From the NCBI RefSeq assembly GCF_964340395.1, contig NC_135570.1, forward strand, positions 7,556,822 to 7,620,821: 64,000 nt of DNA, in the 5' to 3' direction. A model generated the notes under the pieces. That model was not told the DNA's origin and searched no databases. It was given only the letters and a program-made list of their open reading frames with translations. A program made the translations under genes and the position numbers. Origin of the DNA: Glandiceps talaboti (Eukaryota > Hemichordata > Enteropneusta > Spengelidae). Shown here piece by piece: positions 29,342-39,455 of the stretch (within the stretch, counting starts at the first letter, position 1; each line of letters begins with the position of its first letter).

Positions 29342-29644
29342 ATAACCATAAAGCAACCTGGGTTGGAACATGTCCATGTAGTTGCGTATTATATAGCCTA
29401 GTCTTAGCACCCATGGTATCAAATAATATTTCTTAATTTTCTAGCTCAATGAGAAATCATGAACCAAAAGTTGTTCATGCAAATGAGCAAACCCCCAACT
29501 GTTAGAATGCTGTAAATAATGTATAAATACTGTAGTGTCCTGAGCTGACAAATATACCATTAAGACATTATGTAACTGCCCAATAAACATCAACTTATCA
29601 TTGGGCAGAATTCTGTGATGGATCAACAGAGACATAGTCTGGGT

Positions 29645-29675
29645 GACCAGACTGTGGTTTGACCACAGTCTGGTC
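29645..29675. repeat. Perfect 14-bp hairpin with 3-nt loop
   Basis: gaccagactgtggt, loop ttg, accacagtctggtc. The stem is perfect and no T-run follows, so no terminator role is implied. Confidence 0.9.
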
Positions 29676-30106
29676 AAATTCCCTCAATCAACGCACATGT
29701 TCCCTCCTACTGTGATCATATAAACATGATTATGTTGTTGCGTCCCCTTGTGATTTATCATTTAGTTAAATGGACTGGTGGTGGAGTCCTGGTTGGACAT
29801 CATCAAAACAGCTGTACCAAATGAATATTTAATGAACGGTGATGACAGCCCGTTATACTAGTAACATGCGCTTTTAGCACTTCGCTCACCATTGGGTTGA
29901 ACCATAATTAACACCTTTCGTCAGGGCCTTGACTATACTGTGAGTGAAGGTAATATAAATTGTATCGATACTGTATAGGAACAAGACAAACAGAGACACA
30001 ATGCTAATGACTAGGAGGCTTCAGCAGAATTTGAAAGTTCATCTCAGGACTTCATTGAGTTAGACATAATGAAGGAAGCAGGCCCGTTGCCCTCCGTCCT
30101 TGCTTT
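29676..30106. other. Unassigned DNA
   Basis: No exon or element was recognised. Confidence 0.3.
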
Positions 30107-30442
30107 TGGCCAAATAAAAAAAATTGTGTGATTCCGATAACGCCCAATTTCAAAATTTATTTATTCATTTATTTTTATTTTTTTACAACTCTTTTTTGGT
30201 CTGGTTCAGGTTATATTTTTCCTTGCTTATATATCTACAGCCCTTCAATGTGGTATTTGTGTTATGGGTCACATGAGGCAATGACATCTTCAAATCTCAC
30301 TATTTCTCACTTTGCAAGACTTTACAAATTTTTCAATTTTTTGATAATTTGTTTTTGAATTACCTAAAAAAAAGAGTTTAGGGTGGGCAGTAAAATACTA
30401 GATTGGGTCGGGTTACCGAAACCAAACATTTTTTTGACCTTA
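30107..30442. mobile_element. Family F MITE-like element (F1)
   Basis: The left end tggccaaataaaaaaaattg followed by gattccgataacgccc is mirrored at the right by gggttaccgaaaccaaacat and tttttgacctta. About 335 bp, AT-rich interior, no coding capacity. Confidence 0.65.
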
Positions 30443-31101
30443 TTTGAAAAACTACTTAAAAGATTGCTGAAATTTGTATTTCCAGATACAACAAAATAAT
30501 TGAATCAATGATTACGTAGATTTGACGTATTACCGTAACTGTATAATATACTATGATCAACGAGGTAATATACTGTGCTATACAACTGGGAATATCTGGT
30601 CAAATAGACAAAGCTTCACACCATTACCTATAATAACCAAATCAGCGTCTTTTCGGTGACAATTTACTTGAATAGATTCATACACACATTTCATCAACAC
30701 AGCTCTCATATTTTATTTATTGATCATGAGAAGGAAGAAAGAAATTGCCCATTGCCATGAGATAAATTGCACATTAAAATTTCATGTTCTATTAACTTAT
30801 CGATTGAAATCAAAAGATCAATCAGGACTTTGAGTATCAAATAACTGGTTGACTTGCAAATTTAATTATCTTTTATCCACTGTAATCACAATTGGAAGAT
30901 TACAAAATCAGTTCTATATCACGTATCAGTTGCAAACGGACATTATAAATGGGCCGGCCGTGATAGCTTACTTTGCCATGTGATACGGTGAACATAATTG
31001 GTACTAAATTTTCAGCACATGCCAACTTTTCACATTTTTAATCCACTTTTGGCAGACAAACATTTTTTGTCAACATTGTACTTACAGCTACGTAAGGCAA
31101 A
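30443..31101. other. Unassigned AT-rich DNA
   Basis: No exon or element was recognised. Confidence 0.3.
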
Positions 31102-31390
31102 AAAAAAAGAATTGTTTCTGGTCAGCACGCATCACTTAAATACCCCTGCGTCAGTCTTTTTGTGTGTGTGTGTTTGTCCAGCCTATGCACTCTGCAGATC
31201 GGTGGGGAAACACAAAATAATCTTCCCTACTTGACAGTGAAGACAACTCCTGAGCCAATCATGAACAAGCAAATGACATCTGCCCCACACACATACTTAT
31301 TCTAAAGTACTAAATAAAATGAACAGTAACTGCCATAAATAGAGAATTAAAAAAATGCATCGTTGCACCATTTTTTAGACAAACTGTCCT
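31102..31390 (-). repeat. Family C dispersed repeat (C2)
   Basis: Reverse-oriented copy of 20522-20836. It starts after an A-run (aaaaaaaaaagaattgtttc), the counterpart of the T-run that ends C1, and carries a short (TG)n insertion near 31161-31174. Confidence 0.75.
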
Positions 31391-31824
31391 TCCTAATCAG
31401 AAACAATTCTTTTTTTTTCTTGGCCTAAAATCACTTTTAATTTAAATCTGCCATTTTTTATTACTTATAATTCTAAATTTACACATGAACGTGATTCCGT
31501 GTTCATCCTGCTTTTTTTTTGACAAACACTAGTGACATCACTTCCAGTAAAAAAAAGTGCATTTCCCGGAACTTATCAATGTCCTGACATCAATCATAGT
31601 AGAAATGTTGCAATTTCTCCAATTTTACTATTCAATTTCTAAAAGGGGTGACATACTTAGAAAAATAATAACATTTGATATAATGATTATAATGATATAA
31701 TATAGACCCCTGAAGACGCTGGTAAAATGTCAGCTAACAGTAGGGATTCACATCAAAAAATATATTTCACTCTGCGAGAAAAAATTTTCGTCTTAGAAAT
31801 TCCATCTATTTCACTCAATAGTTT

Positions 31825-32180
31825 ACCAATCTTATATCATGCACAAGCTAAGTTATAGTCTTTGAACAGAAAATATGGATTTACTACATGTACCTTGGTC
31901 AGTCATCATCACGACAGGCTGTATCTACATCACTGGTTCTGCAGTACTTCAATATGAGTAAAAAAATTTATTTTATCTGATTTTTCATAAATTATGCTTG
32001 AGGAGGTATAATTATATTATTCCCCAATATTTTTCTTCAATCAACCAGAAATGAATTACTTGAGACTTGAGGGTTTCGTCACTACTCATCTAGCAGCTCA
32101 TAGTGACAAGACCCCTTAGGTCACTCATATTTTCTTTAATAGCTGAACAAAGAAAAATATTTAGGAATAATATGTAATTG
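31825..32180 (+). mobile_element. Family B foldback element (B4)
   Basis: Arm (31825-32010) plus hairpin core with ends attattccccaatatttttc and aaaaatatttaggaataat. The inner gtcactactcatctag block is retained. Confidence 0.83.
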
Positions 32181-32705
32181 TCTGAAAATTATTTCCATAG
32201 GCTAACTCAATTTTGTAGTTTTCTAATTAGCATAATTTGTATTTCTAAATGTGATTTGCAGGATGGACCTAGAGTTATATTATTTCGCATCTCAATAACA
32301 TGCAGAGTAAGACTTGGTTACTTTCTGCAGTCTCAACTCAACCACTCCGTGGTGCCCCATACAATGTACAAAAACAAAAGTAGCAATCTAAACCATAATG
32401 AATGAAGATACTGCAATGATTAGACAAGACTGCACATAAGCACTCATATTTCATATATAACAAAACATATCCGTTTAATTTCCTATTTAGTTGGAATACC
32501 GGATAAGCATCGGCAGTGACTTCAGCTTAAGAGAAAGAAGTGCTGCAGGGTATAATTTATGCGCACTTTACTGAAAGGTATCATATTTGAGTACCGGTAC
32601 TTGGTTTCCGTACAAGAATCCTACAAATTTCAAAATGGAATTATGCATGGTTTTGAAGTGGTTCTTTGAGGGAGAAAATAAGTATTTTTCACTACAGACA
32701 GCATG
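32181..32705. other. Unassigned DNA
   Basis: No exon or element was recognised. Confidence 0.3.
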
Positions 32706-33048
32706 CAGTGTTTTGCTTAAGGGCAGTATCATAGGTAAAATCTACATGAGCTTCCCCAGTTAGGCATTTTACTGGAGTTCCATACCACTGTACAAGTGTT
32801 TTGTTATGAGTACGTACATTGTAAAAACTACCTGAGTCCCCCCCCCCCCCCCCCAGTCATTTTTACCAGTAGGGTTCCCTACCAGTGTTTTCGTAATGGC
32901 TAGTAAGTAGGTAAAATCTACCTGAGTTTCCCCAGTCATTTTACTATGGTTCGCTACCAAAATTACCATATGTGGTATGGTAATTTTATAATTTTACCAG
33001 ATTTCCCTCCTGTATTGCCAGGGTTTCCAGACCTTAGGAAAAACACTC
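32706..33048. mobile_element. hAT-like MITE (family D, copy D1)
   Basis: Termini cagtgttttgcttaagg and ccttaggaaaaacactc are imperfect inverted repeats. The flanks acagcatg (32698-32705) and acaacatg (33049-33056) form an 8-bp duplication with one mismatch, the length expected of hAT transposases. The interior repeats ggtaaaatctacctgagt and holds a 17-nt C-tract. A shorter copy is at 45617-45784. Confidence 0.8.
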
Positions 33049-33117
33049 ACAACATGGAATAAATTGATCATGCTTATTTTAAGACATCACATGTCTTTTC
33101 ATAGTATACGGTTCGAG

Positions 33118-33200
33118 GAATCTAATTCAGTTGTTTATTTTTTTCTGTTTTTAACAGGTTCCGTTCATCAATGGTCTGATGTTGACAGCTGTAATTGTCT
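33118..33200. repeat. Family E arm fragment
   Basis: ctgtttttaacaggttccgt then tcatcaatggtctgatgttg match the outer right arm of the foldback at 15188-15583. Confidence 0.7.
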
Positions 33201-33367
33201 GAGAATGAAGAATTCACACTTATGAAAATAAACACACTATTAAAGTTGTAAAAAAAAATTGTCAAAGACAAAAATAATTTCATATTTTTTTTACAAATTG
33301 AGGGAAAAAAAGTCATGTTTTTAGAGATTTAAGTTGTAATTACCTTGGAGGAAGTCATGGTTAATAC

Positions 33368-33508
33368 TACTTACAATATTTTTCTTCATTCAATTGAAAA
33401 ATACTTTGACCTAGGGTTTACAACCTCGTCTTTGACTTGTAATGACAAGGCCACTTAGGGTACTAGTATTTTCCATGGCAGAACGAAAACAAAAACATTG
33501 AGGAATGC
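33368..33508. mobile_element. Family B hairpin core only (B5)
   Basis: acaatatttttcttcattca ... aaaaacattgagga with the (t)gacctagggtt...cttagggta inner stem. The roughly 200-bp arm seen in other copies is absent, so the core can move, or survive, without it. Confidence 0.7.
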
Positions 33509-33509
33509 T

Positions 33510-33947
33510 ATAAGGCAAAATAAAAAAATGTTTGTTTTCGATATGACTTCAGAAAATAGGGTACTAGCTAGGTTGGAATTTTATTTTATTTCACTTTAAT
33601 TTTTTTTAAATTACTTTGACCCAAGATAAGGCACTCGTCGGCCACATTTTTTTTCGAGAGTTTGATGAGGTGTAAAAAAAGCAAATGAAGACAATTATAA
33701 GATGAATAGATGAATATATTATGCAAACTGTACTCTTATAGTCTGAAAAGACCTGGTTTCTCTCTGGAATACAATTTTAAAAAAACGTGGCTACAGATGA
33801 GGCCGAGGCATGGAGGTATACATGGAAATAGAAATAAATTGTTACCATTTTACCTTTTTGGATGCAAAACTAATGTTTAGAGTCGGGGGCTTAAACTAGG
33901 GTCAGTTGGGTTATCAGAAACACATCATTTTTTTTATTTGGCCTTAT
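33510..33947. mobile_element. Family F MITE-like element (F2)
   Basis: The left end ataaggcaaaataaaaaaat is mirrored by the right end atttttttttatttggccttat in relaxed form, both followed inward by gtttnngata. About 438 bp with no coding capacity. Confidence 0.65.
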
Positions 33948-34925
33948 CTAACTGTCAGGTGTACAAGTAGCGACAAAACATGTGAAAAGAAGCAAAGATG
34001 ACAAATCTTGTGGGTCTAACAATGTTTTGTTGTCGATGTCAACCGTTATAATTAGCCAGCCTGGGAGTGCTTATTAAGTACGGATGTACGAAATACGACA
34101 ACTCGTTCAGGTTTGAATAATTGGTTCTTGCAATCCATTCCCTTACCAGGATAGGTTATTAGATCTCAGTGGAGCTTATCTTTTGAAACTTGACTGATAA
34201 CATTCTCAGAAACATACAGATTAAAAGTTTGACACATCGCAAGGTCAAATAGGTCGATGGAAGCGAAATGTCTGAAAACATCAGTTCTAGCAAACTTATC
34301 TCAGATAAGAATGGCGTTATATTTTCCTCTGTTTCTCACATCTATAATGTAGACACAGTCTGATTTTTGTGCGACAAAATTTTTCTTCTCAAAATTTCTG
34401 TCACCCTAAAAATATATAGCTACGACAGTAGCATCTATGGTATGAATAGACAATCGTAATAAGTCTAAAAACTAAAATGTTTCAATTGAGAAAATAAATC
34501 CTTTCATCCATTCTATTTATTTTATCTTAAAGCTTCAGTAGGTGCAACTGAAACGTTTTTTGTTGTTTTTTTAAAATGTTTTGTGAGGTATAATAATTTA
34601 CTAACAATATCATACAACGTGAACAATATTGCATCACCTGTGGGTAAATATATTTTTTGTAGCTGTGTACACATTTTGCTATTGAATATACATGTATTCT
34701 GCTCTGATTATTTGGTAAGGGACAGACTGAGAGCTGCGAGAGATTTCACCATTTGGTATACGCATTATAACAGTTACATCATTTTGCTGTTGAATATACA
34801 ATACAGTGTACAAGATAAAGACAAGTGAGGCTAATTAAAATTTGACTGAAAATTTCAATCTAAAAGCCATTAATGTCACATGATTTAACTGTCTCAATTC
34901 AATGGTTATATTACCTTATTCTTGC
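33948..34925. other. Unassigned AT-rich DNA
   Basis: No exon or element was recognised. Confidence 0.3.
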
Positions 34926-34929
34926 AGTA

Positions 34930-35190
34930 ACACACTGTGGCAGTTAATATATAATGTGAGAAGGGTGGCTGATAATGTGGTAAAACAAGCCGTGAAAAGG
35001 ATGGCTGATCCAGTGTGACATACAAGACGTGAAATGGGTGGCTGATAGTATATGACACATACAACCAGATCAGAGAAAGGTGCCTGATCCAATGTGACAA
35101 TTAATTAAGATGTGAGGGGGTGGCTGAAAGTAACATGCTACAAACAAGATACTAGGCATGGCTGATAATGTGACATGGCTATCTTATTAC
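34930..35190. repeat. Degenerate minisatellite, about 45-55 bp period
   Basis: Five or six units contain gtg(a/g)(a/g)a(a/g)gg(a/t)tggctga followed by t(c/a)(c/a)a(g/a)tgtgacat. Units near 34953, 34995, 35030, 35075, 35115 and 35150 are diverged. Confidence 0.65.
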
Positions 35191-36060
35191 AGAAAGGAAT
35201 GACATTCTTTCTTATAGTCACATCATCCTACACCCCTGAACAATACCATATGATGGCAACCGATCAACTTTGTTCAGAGCTGACTAAATTTGGGAGTTTA
35301 GCACAACTGAATAACATACATGTAAGGCCTTGGAATTGAAAACTTACATACATGTATGTTTACTGATTCAGGGAGAAGGGGGTATTTTATTATGCAGTAC
35401 TGATTACGTAGTAAATAATTCATAAATATCCTCCTAAAGGAAATGTACAAGTCGTCATGGTAAATTACATCATACCTAATCTTCCTTTTACACTGTACAT
35501 GTCTGACGCAGTTCAATTTATGAACCATAGAGTAAATAGGTTCATCTTTACATTTTATGAAAAATAATGGCCATTCGGTCGTACAGTGAACATTTTGATA
35601 AATTAATTTTATGTGTATAGAGAAAATGGTACTTTTTAACAGATTATATAAGCAATATCGGTGATTACAAAATATTTTATTATGAACGTAAAATTGCAGT
35701 TTTTGCAATCATCATTTTTAAGTTGTACAGCTTACAAAAAATAATAGAGATGATAACACGTTACGAAAATACTCCTTGCCAACTCACAGTATAATGACTG
35801 CATTTCATTGACGTCTGCAATATACTTTAATTTGTGCCTCTGAAACAAGAGAAATGTTAGTGACTGAATTTCACCACTTTGATGGTAATCAGTAAGTGCA
35901 AATGAGAAGTGGTAAATGTGTGTTCCCTTCACTTTGCTTAATGGAATTCTGTGTAATATCGACTGAGTCTTCAGATTGACAAGGAAGTGTACATGACAGT
36001 ACTCATTAACACATTCTATACATGTACAAACTTCACACATTCAGCACGATGAGAGATTTT
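35191..36060. other. Unassigned DNA
   Basis: Two minus-strand open frames (35298-35708 and 35732-36040) have no recognisable domain, no codon-pattern support and no splice support. They are best left unannotated. Confidence 0.3.
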
Positions 36061-37353
36061 TATGATATGATATGATATGTGTTTTATTGTCATATATATA
36101 CTGATACATATATAATGAAATGTGCATTGATTTTGCGTGTAATGAAAAATTTACAAAAACAATATTCTGTAGAGGACTCCTAACACGAAATTGATGCGTC
36201 AATAGAGAACTTAAATTGATTCATTAAGAGTGCGGACTGCAGTTGGGTAAAAGCTAAACAATGTGCGATTAGAACCTGATTTGATCAAACGGTACCGCTC
36301 GCCTGAGCGCATAAGTTGGAATAAATTACGTGCTGGATGGAAATTGTCTTTTACAATTGACTGAGCTCTTTTCTTTACTTGAGCGTTGTACAACTCATTA
36401 AGAAAAGGAAGTTGACATCCAATGATGCTACTGGCAGTGTTAACGATTCGATTGAGACGTTTCCGGTCATCAACTGTGGCATTGCCCCACCAAACGATGA
36501 TTGACAGTGTCAGGACACTCTCAATCACCGCTCGGTAGAACTTAATCAACAGTCCCTGGCTGACACGGAAACTTCTCAATCGTCTTAAGAAGAACAGTCT
36601 TTTCTGTGCTTTCTTCACAATATGATCAGTATTGATTTCCCATTTCAGATCGGCTGAGAGGTAAACACCGAGAAACTTAAAATACTGCACTATTTCAACC
36701 TCTGAGTTGTTGATGACTAGAGGAACGATATCAGATGGATTCCTTCGAAAGTCCACAATAATCTCTTTGGTCTTTTTGACATTCAGTTCAAGATTGTTTT
36801 CAGAGCACCATGTTATGATAGAGTTCACTTCATTACGATATGATGTTTCATCGTTTTTTATTAATCCGCCCACGGTGGTGTCATCAGCAAATTTGATGAT
36901 AAAATTATTATCAGACACAGTAACGCAATCATGGGTAAATAATGAGTATAACATTGGCGACAAATTACAACCTTGAGGTGTACCAGTATTAAGAACTAGA
37001 GATTTCGAATAATTATTTCCAATTTTAACAACTTGTGATCGATCTAATAAAAAATGTAACACCCATTTACATATACTAGCAGTAAGTCCTAGCGATATTA
37101 GTTTGTCATATAATCTAAAGGGTGAAATTGTATTGAAAGCTGAGCTGTAATCGATGAATAAAAGTCTGGAATAGTTAGGTATTTTCTGGTCAAGGAAGCT
37201 CGTTACATTGAATAATGCTAATGAAATTGCATCCTCAACTGATCTGTTCTTTCTATAAGCAAATTGGTATGGATCAAGAGACGGTGGGAGTTTAGATCTA
37301 ATGTACTGACTTACTAGAGTCTCTTTCCTTCTGATTCTGACTCTTGTGATATC
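36061..37353 (-). mobile_element. 5'-truncated Rex1/CR1-like LINE
   Basis: Contains the C-terminal reverse transcriptase region, a roughly 150-bp 3' UTR and, on the minus strand, the sequence tgacaataaaacac followed by a short tatca/atatc pentamer tail (36061-36079). An AATAAA-like end followed by a short tandem repeat is the usual 3' end of Rex1 and other CR1-superfamily elements. The endonuclease domain and 5' part are missing, as expected from 5' truncation during target-primed reverse transcription. The 5' edge lies next to a family F fragment at 37362. Confidence 0.88.
36211..37353 (-). CDS. Reverse transcriptase fragment of the LINE, 380 codons, frame intact
   Basis: Open without interruption for 1143 nt to the stop at 36211. 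It lacks a natural start because the element is truncated. Motifs in order: QFAYRKNRSVEDA (RT block 1/2), FIDYSSAFNTI (catalytic block A), GTPQGCNLSP (block B), FADDT (block C with both catalytic aspartates), KTKEIIVDF, FKFLGV and RLFFLRRL, then the C-terminal FHPARNLF...RYRLIKSG...FYPTAVRTLN typical of Rex1/CR1. It would copy its own RNA at nicked DNA if whole, but without the endonuclease domain it is dead as an autonomous element. The absence of frameshifts or stops suggests a fairly recent insertion. Confidence 0.9.
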   Translation of the reverse strand, partial: DITRVRIRRKETLVSQYIRSKLPPSLDPYQFAYRKNRSVEDAISLALFNVTSFLDQKIPNYSRLLFIDYSSAFNTISPFRLYDKLISLGLTASICKWVLHFLLDRSQVVKIGNNYSKSLVLNTGTPQGCNLSPMLYSLFTHDCVTVSDNNFIIKFADDTTVGGLIKNDETSYRNEVNSIITWCSENNLELNVKKTKEIIVDFRRNPSDIVPLVINNSEVEIVQYFKFLGVYLSADLKWEINTDHIVKKAQKRLFFLRRLRSFRVSQGLLIKFYRAVIESVLTLSIIVWWGNATVDDRKRLNRIVNTASSIIGCQLPFLNELYNAQVKKRAQSIVKDNFHPARNLFQLMRSGERYRLIKSGSNRTLFSFYPTAVRTLNESI

Positions 37354-37361
37354 CTACTTTG

Positions 37362-37412
37362 GCCAAGTAAAAGAAAATTTATGTTTCTGATGCTCAAACC
37401 CTACCTAGATAT
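37362..37412 (+). repeat. Family F terminus fragment
   Basis: tttggccaagtaaaagaaaa followed by tttctgatgctcaaaccc matches the family F left end. No partner right end was seen nearby. Confidence 0.5.
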
Positions 37413-38014
37413 TTCTCAACTGATCATCGTAACATTTTCATTTTGTATATTAAAACACTTTCTATCATTTCACAAGATAAATATTTGGTATGAAGCATTT
37501 ACAAAAGAGCAGAGAAAATTTGTGTTGTCATAAGAAAATGTGTACAAAAAGCGTGATGTCATAAGAAGTGTGTAAAACAAGCAAAGTGTGATGAAAATGT
37601 ACAAAGGAGTACAGAATCTTAAGCATAAAAGTATAACAGGAAATTTTATGAAGGAGAAATATTTTTATCGAGAATATCTATCTCAAAATGATGTTCAGTT
37701 ACAGTAGAATGAAATGAAACTAAAAGTGTTTCCTCCCACTCAAAAACTCAGAGTTCATGAACATTCTCACAGATCTAATATCCTGTATGGCGTATTATCT
37801 GAGATAATATCTCAATGAGCTGAGTTCCACACATTTCTTCTATTCGGTTGTAGAACAGAAATTTCATAGTCAATCCAAGGAAGTGTTGAAAACAAGCACT
37901 TCCAGTAATAGGAAACTGGAGGTGTAAAGTGTTGAACACACGTCTGATACTTGTACTGCTTTTAAAAGAAATTTACACCTGCTTAAAAGTCATGAGATGT
38001 CCGGTGCATAGAAT
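37413..38014. other. Unassigned AT-rich DNA
   Basis: No exon or element was recognised. Confidence 0.3.
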
Positions 38015-38265
38015 GATATGTTTGTATGTGGTGGGCAATAACCACCACTGACCAGCTTAGGCATATAGTTCCCTACATGTATGATGTCTTTTTGTGGTGA
38101 TTGTCAGCAGTAATCTGACCACTGACAAGTGCAGGTAGTTCCGTGCATACATTGCTGTCTACAAGGTGGTTGGCAATTGACCAATGCCGGTGGTTGCATA
38201 ATTGCTGTCTGTGCTGTTGGGCACTACATCAGTTATAACCACCACTGACCGATGTACAGGTAGTC
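38015..38265. repeat. Degenerate tandem repeat, about 65-80 bp period
   Basis: Three to four diverged units carry ggtg(g/a)(g/t)(t/c)ggcaat, then (c/t)cactgacc or (c/t)gaccantg and an acatgtatgatgtct or cattgctgtct block. Confidence 0.55.
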
Positions 38266-38740
38266 AATTTAACACTACACAGCAAAGAACATCTGTAGCA
38301 ACACATGCAAATAACAAAGTCACTCAAAAGATATCGCCATATTATGTTTCCAGAAAAATAAACAAATCTGTCACATAAAAGAGACAAAATGCCAAATTAG
38401 TTAGTATATATCTCAGATCTGAGTCACACTACTATGTAAGATATTATTTCCATTACCTAAATTGGAGAAATGTTACTGGTTCACACTTACACATGCATTA
38501 CTGTCTGTATCACTCTGTAACAATTCTCTGATTTGAAAGCCTTGTATTTACTAAGTGGCGTATTTGCTAATTTCCCATCAAGCCTCTGACATCTCGTGTG
38601 TCCACTAAGCTTGGCTCTCTTTACAGGAATATGCATTTCTCAAATGAAAATCATCTATTATCACTCTACCAAAGTAAACTTAAAATTTGAGTAATTTGAA
38701 CCAATAATTTAAAACAAATTTTTTGAAACTTTAAAAATAG
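38266..38740. other. Unassigned DNA
   Basis: No exon or element was recognised. Confidence 0.3.
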
Positions 38741-38744
38741 ACCA

Positions 38745-38945
38745 ATGCCATGTTTGTAACTCAATAATTGCAAAAATTTAACTCAATAATTGCAAAAATT
38801 TTAAAAATTATAAAAAAGTTTGTTAACACAGACTTGGTCTATGTTGTTTCACATTGATTTTTTCAAGTAGGAAGCCATGACAAATTGTTTTGTAAATTAA
38901 AAATCCAAATAACGGTCCAATCCTCATCCATATGACCACTTTAAT
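38745..38945. mobile_element. Family A MITE, right half with damage (A6)
   Basis: Retains ttgtttcacattgatttttt, aagtaggaagccatgaca and the terminus catccatatgaccactttaa. The left half is missing and an aactcaataattgcaaaaat segment is duplicated. Confidence 0.75.
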
Positions 38946-39353
38946 GGTGTGTCATATAGTTTGCATATGACATTGCATTTTCTAACGAGAGGTTTACAAA
39001 GTTCCTTGTATCCTATATATTAGATCATAGACGTACCAACGTCAATGATTAGATTGACTACAGACTGTAGTTATCTTAATTTGCCAAAAGTAAATACTAC
39101 TTTATCTTGTCTTATGGATTACAAGTTCAAACTAATCCAATTTTAGTGATCATATTGGTTTCATTATGTTCTTGTCTTCGATAGTGAACACTTTTAAACT
39201 TTGATAAACAATGCTCTTGTTTTTCATTAAATTTGGATTTGTTTTAATCAGTATCAAAGTTTAACAACAAAGGCCATTTAGTTTTGAGGTCATAGGTTTG
39301 AGAGTAGCTCGTTAGTTAATTTTTCAGTTCCACAACTAGCCTGTTTACGGCGT

Positions 39354-39455
39354 TGTGGAGATACATTGTTAGCTGGTATACCTCCCTAGCATTTGTGAAA
39401 ATGAAGGCTAGGGAGGTACATTTGTACAACCAGCTATAATGTATCTATCTCCACA
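39354..39455. repeat. Long imperfect hairpin
   Basis: tgtggagatacattgttagc and ggtatacctccctagc pair with gctagggaggtac...ccagctataatgtatctatctccaca. The loop is about 16 bp. It could be the relic of a small foldback element. No copies were found elsewhere in the window. Confidence 0.8.

Noticed and set aside
35298-36040. Two minus-strand frames (136 and 102 codons) before the LINE 3' end
   Set aside because: They lie downstream of the LINE tail, have no RT or endonuclease motif, and show no other coding evidence.
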